The notes: a model not told the origin generated them from the letters alone. 16,665 nt of DNA from Candidatus Aminicenantota bacterium (GCA_020355945.1 CP070627.1:4542604-4559268); one strand, 5' to 3'; counted from the stretch's first letter, positions 7,307 through 13,225 are shown. Program-made: numbers and translations.

Positions 7307-7984
7307 TTACTGCCGGTAATTGTGATTCCTACGGTTGTAATGTTTTTTTGAAGATGAATTCGAATAATTGTAATTCCTGTTTCCATGAGGCTTATAGTGT
7401 TTATATTTTTTGTATCCATTGACCCGTTGTCTTTCTTTAACCGGGTATGAATGTCCATGTTTGTGTGAGTTCACCCTTCTTTGCTGCATAATTTTCTGCC
7501 TATCTTTGTGATACCATTTTTGATGCTTTCTACCGTTATAGTAACTCCTGAAATCCCGTCTTAACTGGTGGTGATACTTCCGGTTCCAATGGCGGCGATT
7601 ATAAAAGTCGAAATAGAAATTGAATCTTAAATGGCTGTCGTAGTAGTCAAGGCCGCAGCAGCTCAATGAGATAAACCTTGTCCTGGGGACCCATACAAAG
7701 TTGTGCCGGTGTAAATAGGGTCTAAAGGTATGGGCAGGCACCACAAAAGTGAAATCACCCACCAATACGAAGTAGACATCAGCCCTGGGGTGGTGGAAAT
7801 AGTAGACCGGGCCCCGATACCGGTCCAGGCGAGTGACCGCATTGTCAAGCCGGTACTCATAATCAGCATAATCATAATGATCATACCCATAGTCCCTGTT
7901 ATAATATTCACCGAAGGTGAGCCCGGAGAACAGGAACAGGGATACCAAAACTGTTGCTAACATGATTGTAATCTTTTTTTTCAT
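7307..7984 (-). CDS. Secreted Tyr/His/Arg/Asn-rich protein of unknown function
   Basis: The start is placed at 7984 rather than further upstream because GGAGGT lies 4 nt before this ATG. The product, 225 aa, begins MKKKITIMLATVL with a clear Sec signal peptide (about 1-25, ending SGLTFGE). The mature part opens with a run of Tyr/Asp (EYYNRDYGYDHYDYADYEY), has a more ordered middle (about 55-125, with FVLVGDFTFVVPAH and a SCCG pair), and ends in ~85 residues that are very rich in His, Arg, Lys, Tyr and Asn with almost no hydrophobic residues. The tail is likely disordered and strongly basic, suited to binding polyanions, metals or the envelope. It converges with the amidohydrolase gene. No family is recognised. 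The 199-nt gap 7108-7306 holds only a loose CCCTGTA/TACAGGG inverted repeat (7144-7190) and a direct repeat CCGGTAATT (7292, 7313). Confidence 0.75.
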   Translation of the reverse strand: MKKKITIMLATVLVSLFLFSGLTFGEYYNRDYGYDHYDYADYEYRLDNAVTRLDRYRGPVYYFHHPRADVYFVLVGDFTFVVPAHTFRPYLHRHNFVWVPRTRFISLSCCGLDYYDSHLRFNFYFDFYNRRHWNRKYHHQLRRDFRSYYNGRKHQKWYHKDRQKIMQQRRVNSHKHGHSYPVKERQRVNGYKKYKHYKPHGNRNYNYSNSSSKKHYNRRNHNYRQ

Positions 7985-8040
7985 TTTTACCTCCACGTTG
8001 GGAGGCAATTTTCCTGCCAACCAGGTTCCCCCAAATATGT

Positions 8041-8063
8041 CCTAAAAATAGGACGGTTTTAGG
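8041..8063. promoter_or_regulatory. Inverted repeat upstream of the secreted-protein gene (possible operator)
   Basis: CCTAAAA (8041-8047) and TTTTAGG (8057-8063) form a 7-bp perfect inverted repeat with a 9-nt spacer. It lies 57-79 nt before the ATG of the minus-strand gene starting at 7984, where an operator could sit. No regulator can be named. Confidence 0.3.
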
Positions 8064-8153
8064 GAAGAGAGCACCGGATTATGATGAAATAGATTTCCTG
8101 ACTCTATAATTTTCCAATTTCCCATCAAAAACGAATAACCTTCATTTTTTTTG

Positions 8154-8195
8154 CCCAACCGGTTGATATTTTTTTCCAATTATGGTAATTAGGAT
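8154..8195 (+). repeat. Second copy of a promoter-like repeat also found at 140-185
   Basis: CCCAACC(G/T)GTTGATATTT and CCAA(T)TTATGGTA occur here and at 140-185 in the same order and orientation. Both copies keep TTGATA followed after 17 nt by an AT-rich hexamer (TAATTA at 8186-8191 here). Both lie on the upstream side of plus-strand genes. CCGGTCAAACC also recurs nearby (189-199 and 8255-8265). They may be homologous promoter fragments or a short dispersed repeat. Confidence 0.45.
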
Positions 8196-8284
8196 TCTTA
8201 AGAATGTAGGGATGCATGGATGCATAGATGCTATCCCTGGGTGTGTCCCCGCAGCCGGTCAAACCGGGAATGAATAGACAGGTA

Positions 8285-8398
8285 ATGCTTGAAAAGAGGT
8301 TTTTGAGTGACGATATCACCAAGGGCGGAAGCTTATATGTATATACAACGTATAAGCGCAAAATGGCGTTGTGCAAATGTATTGAAAAAGAAGGCTAA
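8285..8398 (+). CDS. Putative 37-aa ORF ending 3 nt before the GIY-YIG gene
   Basis: The ATG at 8285 opens a 37-codon frame beginning MLEKRFLSDDITKGG and ending KCIEKEG, with TAA at 8396-8398 and the next gene's ATG at 8402. The ribosome binding site is weak (ACAGG). An inverted repeat, GCTTATA/TATAAGC (8331-8357), lies inside it. Tight spacing and a plausible amino-acid mix argue for a real small gene or the remnant of a longer one. No family is recognised. Confidence 0.3.
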   Translation: MLEKRFLSDDITKGGSLYVYTTYKRKMALCKCIEKEG

Positions 8399-8401
8399 TC
8401 C

Positions 8402-9248
8402 ATGGTATTTGGGAAGACAATAAAATTGTTTCTAGTGGATGGGGATCCAAATGGCAGGATGACCTGTGAACTTTCTAATTGGACTGGAAAAGCTTATAAA
8501 ATTCCAAGAAACGCTGTAAAAAAATGTACAGACAGACCTGAATTGAATACCACAGGTGTTTACATGTTGATTGGTAAATATGAAAGTAGCATCTATATAG
8601 GCGAGGCAGAAGGGATTTATGACCGTCTGAAACAGCAGCTTAATGATAAGGATTTTTGGAATGAAGCAATTGTTTTTATTAGCAAAGACGAGAATTTAAA
8701 CAAAGCACATATCAAATATCTTGAAAACCGATTATATGAGATTGCAGTTAAAGTAAATCGCTATAAAATTGAAAACACACAAATACCCAAACAAGCTGCA
8801 ATATCAGAAGCAGATAAAGCAGAAATGGAAGAATTTCTGGAAAATATTAAAATGCTAGTATACATTAGGTTACAAAATATTTGAGGAAATAAGAGAAACT
8901 TCAAAGGACACAGAAAATGAAAAAGAACTGTTCTTTATTAGAGCCGCGCGTGGAGCAAACGGAATAGGTAATCCTACTTCAGAAGGATTTGTTGTACTTA
9001 AAAACTCCCAGATTGCTGACCCGGTGACAAACTCTTATCCCAAAACAATGAAAAAATTGCGAGATAAATTAATAACAGAAGGGGTAATTATAAAAATGGA
9101 TGAAAAACTGTTCTTAAATGAGGATTATATTTTTTCAAGTTCTTCTACTGCGGCAATGATTGTTATGGGTAGGAGTGCAAATGGCCTTAATGAATGGAAG
9201 ATGAAAGATGGTAAGACGTTAAAAGATCTTGAAACCGAAGGTATCTAA
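8402..9248 (+). pseudogene. GIY-YIG nuclease-family gene with DUF4357 domain, broken by a frameshift near 8860
   Basis: The first frame (8402-8884) reads as a GIY-YIG-type nuclease domain. It has an N-terminal strand, TIKLFLVDGDPNGR; GVY (52-54) with YIG (65-67); the expected catalytic Arg75 in GIYDRL; and Glu108 in YLENRL. It stops early at codon 161. The other half, in the next frame from about 8862, continues TLGYKIFEE and then a DUF4357-like domain (IRAARGANGIGNPTSEGFVVLKN...), ending at TAA 9246-9248. Joined, the two frames give about 281 residues, close to the usual length of this two-domain family. The break falls near GTATACATT (8858-8866) and needs one inserted base or two lost bases. 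No slippery heptamer is present, so a true mutation or an assembly error is more likely than programmed frameshifting. Start support: AGAAGG lies 7 nt upstream. Such proteins are usually accessory genes. Confidence 0.75.
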
Positions 9249-9270
9249 GATTCCGGGGTCGTTGTAGAAC

Positions 9271-9310
9271 GGGGGCGGTGTGTGCAGGAAGAATGGGGGC
9301 GGTGCGTGCA
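9271..9310 (+). repeat. Direct repeat GGGGGCGGTG(T/C)GTGCA, two copies
   Basis: Two 16-nt copies, 9271-9286 and 9295-9310, differ at one base and lie 24 nt apart, just after the broken nuclease gene. A related copy with an extra A (GGGGGACGGTGCC) follows the HEPN gene at 13023-13035. They resemble the GGGGACGGTG-type dispersed repeats found near decayed mobile elements. Confidence 0.5.
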
Positions 9311-9363
9311 AAAGTGCAAACGCTGAGGTAGAATTCTTATAAATATAACTGCGGAGGATAAAA

Positions 9364-9444
9364 ATGGATTGGTTCAATCCGGCAAAAGGCCAGGAAAAAA
9401 AGGACTTAAAAGGGGAGAGACGAATTATAGGGTGGTCAATATGA
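9364..9444 (+). CDS. Putative 26-aa leader ORF coupled to the acetyltransferase
   Basis: The ATG at 9364 has a strong site, GGAGG, 6 nt upstream. It opens a 26-codon frame starting MDWFNPAKGQEKKDL and ending GWSI, and its TGA (9442-9444) overlaps the next gene's ATG as ATGA. This is the usual layout for translational coupling. The ORF may be a short leader that sets translation of the acetyltransferase, or a small protein. No homologous family is recognised. Confidence 0.4.
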   Translation: MDWFNPAKGQEKKDLKGERRIIGWSI

Positions 9445-9941
9445 AAATAAGGCAATATAAGTTCTCTGACCTTGAACGGTGCAGGTCATTATGGGCTGAA
9501 ATGACACTGCATCATAGGGATATCTACAATGATCCATCTATTGGAGGCGATAATCCCGGGCTCGAGTTTGATAAACATCTTGATCAGGTTGGTCCTGGAC
9601 GAATATGGGTTGCTTTATTCAATGAAGAAGTCGTTGGCTTGGTGTCGCTGATTCTGGAAGACCAGCAGGCCGAAGTGGAGCCTATTGTTGTCTCATCAAA
9701 ACATCGGGGCAAGGGAATCGGGCGAGGTTTGCTTAACTTCGCGATTGAAGAAGCTAAGAAATTAGGAGTGCTTTGCCTGAGTGTGAAACCGGTGGCCCGT
9801 AATGAAGATGCGATTTCTTTTTTCTATAACTCCGGTTTCAGGACACTGGGTCATATTCAACTATTCATGTGGTTAGCACCATCTGCTCCTGATGCATGGC
9901 AGTCAGGTCCCGAACTTTTCGGGAAAACCTTTGAGTACTAA
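9441..9941 (+). CDS. GNAT-family N-acetyltransferase
   Basis: The start at 9441 (MKIRQYKFSDLERC) is chosen because GGGTGG lies 5 nt upstream and the domain begins here; a longer in-frame reading would need a TTG at 9369 and adds no family sequence. The 166-aa product has the GNAT fold. Motif A, VVSSKHRGKGIGRGLL, has RGKGIG at 89-94 for acetyl-CoA pyrophosphate binding. Motif B is NEDAISFFYNSGFR (121-134). The acceptor is unknown. The AEVEPIVV strand before motif A is typical of small-molecule or protein N-acetyltransferases. A 7-bp hairpin, TCCCGAA/TTCGGGA (9908-9924), lies inside the last codons. It sits behind the 26-codon ORF and is likely co-translated with it. Confidence 0.85.
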   Translation: MKIRQYKFSDLERCRSLWAEMTLHHRDIYNDPSIGGDNPGLEFDKHLDQVGPGRIWVALFNEEVVGLVSLILEDQQAEVEPIVVSSKHRGKGIGRGLLNFAIEEAKKLGVLCLSVKPVARNEDAISFFYNSGFRTLGHIQLFMWLAPSAPDAWQSGPELFGKTFEY

Positions 9942-9958
9942 ATTATTCCAATAAAAAA

Positions 9959-9986
9959 TTGAGATTTTTTTCTTTTTTTATATAAA
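9959..9986 (+). promoter_or_regulatory. Weak candidate promoter for the racemase gene
   Basis: TTGAGA (9959-9964) and TATAAA (9981-9986) are separated by 16 nt in a very AT-rich stretch, so the match could arise by chance. The transcript would begin about 50 nt before the ATG at 10046. Confidence 0.3.
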
Positions 9987-10045
9987 TATACTATGAAACA
10001 AACAAAGATAAGATATGAAGGAATTTTTTTACATCAGGAGTCATC

Positions 10046-10876
10046 ATGAATAAAAATAGGATTGGTTTAATGTTTTTTTTGATTTTGTTTATCTGCCTGG
10101 AGGTAACGAGCATATATGGGCAGTCGGAACAATCCCGGGAATACGCCAAAAACAAAGAATCGATTAAACCGAAAAGGATTTTAGGCATTTTTGGCGGTAT
10201 GGGCCCGGAAGCTACTGCTAATTTCTACCTTCTCATCGTAAAATTAACCCCAGCCGCAAAAGACCAGGACCATATTCCCACCTTGATATACAGCCTCCCC
10301 CAGGTGCCGGATCGTATGACTGCCATTAAGAAAAAAGATATGTCAATTATCCCTTATTTGCAAGAAGGGGTAAGACGGCTAGAAAAGAACGGTGCTTCCT
10401 TTATCGCTATTCCCTGTAACACGGTCCATTACTTTTATGATCACATGCAGGAGGCGGTAAAGATTCCCATCATCCACATGATCCGAGAGACAGCCCATGA
10501 GGTGAGCGTTAAATACCCCAATATAAAAACGGTTGGATTACTCGCCACCACCGGTACACTGCAAACCGGGCTGTATGAAAAAGAATTGAAAGCCAAAGGA
10601 TTAAAGGTGGTGATACCTGGTGACAAAATTGAGGAAAACAATGTGATGAAGGCGATTTATGGGATTAAATCCGGTATGGATAAAAAGGCATGTGAAGATT
10701 TACTGGCCGCGGCAGGGGATAACCTGGAAAAAAAAGGAGCAGAGGTTATTGTACTGGGCTGCACTGAAATCCCCCTTGCCTTTAACCCCAAACGAGCCCA
10801 TGTCCCGGTGGTCAATGCCACGGAAGTGCTGGCACAAAGAGCCATAAAGCTATATCAGTCGTTAAAAAATAAATAA
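10046..10876 (+). CDS. Exported aspartate/glutamate racemase-family protein
   Basis: The 276-aa product belongs to the cofactor-independent Asp/Glu racemase superfamily, which inverts amino acids with two cysteines. FGGMGPEAT (49-57) is the family's N-terminal signature. The two catalytic Cys are Cys124 in AIPCNTVHYF and Cys239 in VLGCTEIPL. The core spans about 43-274. A hydrophobic signal peptide (about 5-25, IGLMFFLILFICLEVTSIYG) plus a polar linker precede the core, so the enzyme is probably periplasmic; family members are usually cytoplasmic. AGGAG lies 5 nt before the ATG. The phosphotransferase gene follows after 50 nt on the same strand and may share its transcript. Whether it acts on aspartate, glutamate or another amino acid cannot be told. 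Confidence 0.87.
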   Translation: MNKNRIGLMFFLILFICLEVTSIYGQSEQSREYAKNKESIKPKRILGIFGGMGPEATANFYLLIVKLTPAAKDQDHIPTLIYSLPQVPDRMTAIKKKDMSIIPYLQEGVRRLEKNGASFIAIPCNTVHYFYDHMQEAVKIPIIHMIRETAHEVSVKYPNIKTVGLLATTGTLQTGLYEKELKAKGLKVVIPGDKIEENNVMKAIYGIKSGMDKKACEDLLAAAGDNLEKKGAEVIVLGCTEIPLAFNPKRAHVPVVNATEVLAQRAIKLYQSLKNK

Positions 10877-10926
10877 CTCATAAAAAAAACGAGGTTCCAC
10901 CTGGGAAAGATATAAATTTTATTACA

Positions 10927-11796
10927 ATGGACAGAAGACATCCTCATAGACCCTTTCAAAGTGAATGGATTCGGCCATTTCTTAAGGGCAGGGAGATCGT
11001 TTCAGTTCAACTGCTGGCGGGGGGAAAGAGCAACACCAACTATAAGATAAAGTTGGATGATGGCAACACCTACGTTCTACGCCTCTACAGCCGCACCCAA
11101 CCAGGTATAGAATGCTACGTCATGGGATTGGTTGAAGGATTGGTTCCCACCCCAACCGAGCTTTATCGCGGCGACCGGTTCTCTGTATTCTCTTTCCTGC
11201 CCGGAAGACCTCTTGAAGAGGTCCCGGAGTTCTCAAAAAAGGCAGCAAAAGCCCTGGCACGAATTGCATCCGTATCGTTTGCGTCGCCAGGGAAACTGAA
11301 TGCAGACGGAACCATTACGCCGTGGCCTTTTGCAGGACTAAAAGGATTCATTTCCCGGATGATCGCAGATGAAAGAGTTTGCCACTGGATTGGAAATGAA
11401 AGAATCACCCGTATTAAGACGGTATTGGAGAAAGAGGCGGTGCCAATTGCCGAACTGGATGCCCAAAGTCAATTGGTCCACGGGGATTTTAACCCCGGCA
11501 ATATTCTTATACACGACGGTGAAGTCAGCGGAGTGCTTGACTGGGAGTTTTCTTTTGCAGGAACGCCTTATATCGACATCGGGAACCTGCTTAGAAACCT
11601 TGATGAACACTACCACGCCGATATATATACCGGTCTGGCTGCCGGTGGTATGAACCTGCCCCAGGATTGGAAAAAACGCGCACAAATGGCTGACCTTTCA
11701 AGCCACCTGGAATTCTTAACATCTAACCGGGCAGATGCGTTTAAGCGAAAATGTGTGGCTAAAATTGATGACTTTTTTTCAAAATTCCCGGATTAA
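10927..11796 (+). CDS. Aminoglycoside/homoserine-type phosphotransferase (APH family)
   Basis: The 289-aa product shows the APH/choline kinase-like fold. Near the N-terminus is a glycine-rich region, LLAGGKSNTNYKI (29-41), and the ATP-site strand TYVLRLYS (48-55), where Arg52 sits at the place of the usual lysine. The catalytic Brenner motif is VHGDFNPGNIL (184-194) with His185, Asp187 and Asn192. The metal-binding aspartate is Asp205 in VLDWEFS, and the helix after it, GTPYIDIGNLLRN, is typical. It phosphorylates a small hydroxyl substrate; an antibiotic is only one option among choline, homoserine, sugars and others. The ribosome binding site is weak. It follows the exported racemase after 50 nt, with a terminator-like hairpin downstream at 11861. 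Confidence 0.85.
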   Translation: MDRRHPHRPFQSEWIRPFLKGREIVSVQLLAGGKSNTNYKIKLDDGNTYVLRLYSRTQPGIECYVMGLVEGLVPTPTELYRGDRFSVFSFLPGRPLEEVPEFSKKAAKALARIASVSFASPGKLNADGTITPWPFAGLKGFISRMIADERVCHWIGNERITRIKTVLEKEAVPIAELDAQSQLVHGDFNPGNILIHDGEVSGVLDWEFSFAGTPYIDIGNLLRNLDEHYHADIYTGLAAGGMNLPQDWKKRAQMADLSSHLEFLTSNRADAFKRKCVAKIDDFFSKFPD

Positions 11797-11801
11797 TGCC
11801 T

Positions 11802-11938
11802 TGCCTCCGGCGGCCAGGGGGCGAGAGCATTGCGCATGGCGCATGGCGCACAGCGTATGGGGCAAAGCACTTTGCCTTTTTAGGCTCCCCGCGCCGCGGG
11901 GCCCCTGGACCCGTGAAACATCCGCAAAAACTTTTTAT
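11802..11938 (+). repeat. Mosaic dispersed element, copy 1 (TGCCTCCGGC ... CCGCAAAAACTTTT)
   Basis: The element begins TGCCTCCGGCGGCCAGGGGG and ends CCGCAAAAACTTTTT (11922-11936). CCAGGGG (11814-11820) and CCCCTGG (11902-11908) are inverted copies near its ends. Inside are a GCGCATG tandem (11832-11850), a terminator-like hairpin (11861-11881) and CCCCGCG/CGCGGGG (11887-11901). A second copy with a different interior lies on the minus strand at 16431-16502. It occupies most of the gap after the phosphotransferase gene and is more GC-rich than its surroundings. Confidence 0.6.
11861..11881 (+). terminator. Rho-independent terminator-like hairpin after the phosphotransferase gene
   Basis: GGCAAA (11861-11866) and TTTGCC (11871-11876) form a stem with a GCAC loop, followed by TTTTT. 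The site is 65 nt past the stop at 11796 and would end the racemase-phosphotransferase transcript. Confidence 0.5.
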
Positions 11939-11956
11939 TAAAGGGAGGAAAGTAAA

Positions 11957-12058
11957 ATGAAAGAGAAAAAACACGGCCTGGTTTCGTTCTTCAAAGACCT
12001 GGTCAAAAAGAAATACCTCGAATCCGGTGAAAAAATGCAGTATATTGAAAAAGAGTAA
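11957..12058 (+). CDS. Small Lys/Glu-rich protein, 33 aa
   Basis: The ATG at 11957 follows a strong GGGAGG with 8-nt spacing and opens a 33-codon frame starting MKEKKHGLVSFFKDLVKKKY and ending MQYIEKE, then TAA. The sequence can form one amphipathic helix with hydrophobic residues on one face (GLVSFFKDLV). It stands alone between the mosaic element and the toxin-antitoxin pair, with a CACGAAG repeat directly after the stop. The ribosome binding site makes translation likely. The function is unknown; membrane-surface binding is only a guess from amphipathicity. Confidence 0.5.
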   Translation: MKEKKHGLVSFFKDLVKKKYLESGEKMQYIEKE

Positions 12059-12085
12059 CCACAAAAACCACGAAGAAACACGAAG
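12057..12085. repeat. CACGAAG-type intergenic repeat tract
   Basis: AACCACAAAAACCACGAAG followed by AAACACGAAG is a third variant of the intergenic repeat style seen at 37-64 and 2229-2250. It separates the 33-codon ORF from the toxin-antitoxin promoter. Confidence 0.5.
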
Positions 12086-12122
12086 TCGGGAAGTTAACCA
12101 GATTAAAAAAGAGTTAAAAGGC

Positions 12123-12151
12123 TTGACATTAGCGCGGATTATTATCATAAT
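12123..12151 (+). promoter_or_regulatory. Near-consensus promoter of the MntA/HepT-like pair
   Basis: A perfect TTGACA (12123-12128) and CATAAT (12146-12151) are separated by 17 nt. The transcript should start near 12158, only about 3 nt before the ATG at 12161, so the mRNA may be leaderless or nearly so. Only a poorly placed AAGG precedes this ATG. Confidence 0.65.
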
Positions 12152-12160
12152 GAAAAGGCA

Positions 12161-12583
12161 ATGAAAAAAGCAATCCTGGAAAAAATCAAACGCTGCCTGC
12201 TGGGAAAAAAAGAAATCCTATTCGCTTATATACTGGGTACATTTCTTAACAGCGATGATTTCAAAGATATCGACCTGGCTGTCTACCTGGAGGAAAAAAA
12301 AATAAAAACAATCGATACTTTTGAGTATGAGATAGACCTGGCACTGGAATTGGAAGACCAGGTCAAACCGGGACACGCCTTTCAACGATACGTGCCCATA
12401 GATGTAAAGGTGATTAACCGGGATTGTGCACAGGTAAGCTTCAGGTACAGCGTTTCAAAAGGTTCGCTTTTATTTTCCAGGGACGAAATCGCCAGGGAAG
12501 AATTTTTATGCAGAACCTGGCAGGAATATTTCGACTTTCAATACATATCCAATACCTATTTAAAAGAGGTTTTAAATGGCTGA
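12161..12583 (+). CDS. mntA: Minimal nucleotidyltransferase, MntA-like antitoxin
   Basis: The 140-aa product has the minimal nucleotidyltransferase (MNT) fold. The active site reads LGTFLNSDDFKDIDLAVYL (25-43), with Gly26-Thr27 where most members have Gly-Ser, and the metal-binding pair Asp36/Asp38. The third acidic residue is probably Asp81 in PIDVKVIN. In type VII toxin-antitoxin systems such enzymes add AMP to a tyrosine of the HEPN partner and so silence it. Here the stop overlaps the HEPN start by 8 nt (ATGGCTGA), which indicates a coupled pair. Ser-to-Thr in the GS motif is conservative and activity is plausible. The call as a toxin-antitoxin antitoxin rests on this pairing. Confidence 0.8.
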   Translation: MKKAILEKIKRCLLGKKEILFAYILGTFLNSDDFKDIDLAVYLEEKKIKTIDTFEYEIDLALELEDQVKPGHAFQRYVPIDVKVINRDCAQVSFRYSVSKGSLLFSRDEIAREEFLCRTWQEYFDFQYISNTYLKEVLNG

Positions 12584-13019
12584 GTTCAATATTGACCGCA
12601 TCAATAATATTGTCGGAGAAATTAATGCTGGCCTTGCCAAACTGGAAAAAATAAGAAATCTTAGCAAGGAAGATTTTTTAGCTTCCCCTGAAAAAGTCGA
12701 CAGCGCCAAATACAATCTCATTGTAGTTACAGAAGGAGCATGCGATATCTGTAATCATATTGCTGCAAAAGCCGGGGGGCGATCACCCCAAAGTTATGCG
12801 GATTGCTTTGAAATTCTCGAAGAATTGGGCCTGTTTCCCACTGATTTTGCAAAGAAACTAAAACAAATGGCAAAATTCAGAAATTTATTGGTCCATCTAT
12901 ACCGGAAAGTAGACAACAGTCGAGTATTTGATATTATCCACAAGGATATTTCCACTGTCAGAGAATATTTGAAAACAATCAATTCTTATATCATCGAGCA
13001 CAGGCAAGACAAACCATAA
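12576..13019 (+). CDS. hepT: HEPN-domain protein, HepT-like toxin (DUF86 type)
   Basis: The 147-aa all-helical product carries the HEPN RNase motif RX4HXY as FRNLLVHLY: Arg102, His107, Tyr109. In characterised HepT proteins this motif cleaves RNA, and the tyrosine is the AMP acceptor used by MntA. The region before it, VVTEGACDICNHIAAKAGGRSPQSY (51-75), is typical of the DUF86 group. The gene starts inside the end of the nucleotidyltransferase gene, so translation is coupled and antitoxin comes first. AGAGG lies upstream of the ATG. All motif residues are intact, so the toxin is probably functional. After the stop comes a GGGGGACGGTGCC repeat, and no terminator is evident. Confidence 0.85.
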   Translation: MAEFNIDRINNIVGEINAGLAKLEKIRNLSKEDFLASPEKVDSAKYNLIVVTEGACDICNHIAAKAGGRSPQSYADCFEILEELGLFPTDFAKKLKQMAKFRNLLVHLYRKVDNSRVFDIIHKDISTVREYLKTINSYIIEHRQDKP

Positions 13020-13020
13020 G

Positions 13021-13145
13021 ATGGGGGACGGTGCCTAAAAATATAAAAATTTCATGGTAGTTCCTCATGAAGGCTGCGCCCTTCACGCGGAGACCTATGA
13101 AAATAAGGGTCCGAACCGGGATTTACAGGATTACCATGATTTCCC
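13021..13145. repeat. Intergenic repeat pieces between the HEPN gene and the MoaD-like gene
   Basis: GGGGGACGGTGCC (13023-13035) matches the repeat at 9271-9310 with one added base. A small hairpin, TGAAGG/CCTTCA, lies at 13068-13085. The stretch at 13111-13145 (CCGAACCGGGATTTACAGGA, then TTACCATGATTTCCC) resembles the GGATTTACAGGATTA-type repeats seen in intergenic DNA of many environmental bacteria. No gene is credible in 13020-13195. Confidence 0.4.
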
Positions 13146-13195
13146 AAAGCAGCAGGAATAAAAGTTTTTTAAAATGTGAATTGCTGGAAATGATG

Positions 13196-13225
13196 TTGAT
13201 AATGAGAATGCGTTCATGGTATAAT
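13196..13225 (+). promoter_or_regulatory. Promoter of the MoaD-like gene
   Basis: TTGATA (13196-13201) and a consensus TATAAT (13220-13225) are separated by 18 nt, putting the start near 13232 and leaving about 19 nt before the ATG at 13251, which is preceded by AGAAGG. Confidence 0.55.

Noticed and set aside
7730..7960. Plus-strand 76-codon frame inside the secreted Tyr/His-rich gene
   Set aside because: It is antisense to a gene with a signal peptide and ribosome binding site, and has no start site of its own.
8850..8870. Programmed frameshift in the GIY-YIG gene
   Set aside because: No slippery heptamer, upstream stimulatory site or downstream pseudoknot could be seen, so decay or sequence error is the simpler explanation.
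9369..9440. Upstream TTG start for the acetyltransferase
   Set aside because: The better ATG at 9441 has its own ribosome binding site, and the added residues do not belong to the GNAT domain; another frame there carries the GGAGG-led 26-codon ORF.
9908..9924. TCCCGAA/TTCGGGA hairpin as terminator of the acetyltransferase gene
   Set aside because: It lies inside the coding region before the stop and no T-tract follows directly.
10927..11796. Calling the phosphotransferase an aminoglycoside resistance gene
   Set aside because: The APH fold is shared by choline, homoserine and many other kinases; no resistance-specific feature or mobile context is present.
11759..12148. Minus-strand 129-codon frame over the mosaic element
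   Set aside because: It runs through repeats, hairpins and the strong toxin-antitoxin promoter, lacks a ribosome binding site, and the product is low in recognisable structure.
12424..12654. Plus-strand 76-codon frame across the MntA/HepT junction
   Set aside because: It lies out of frame over two genes with intact family motifs; it is a shadow of them.
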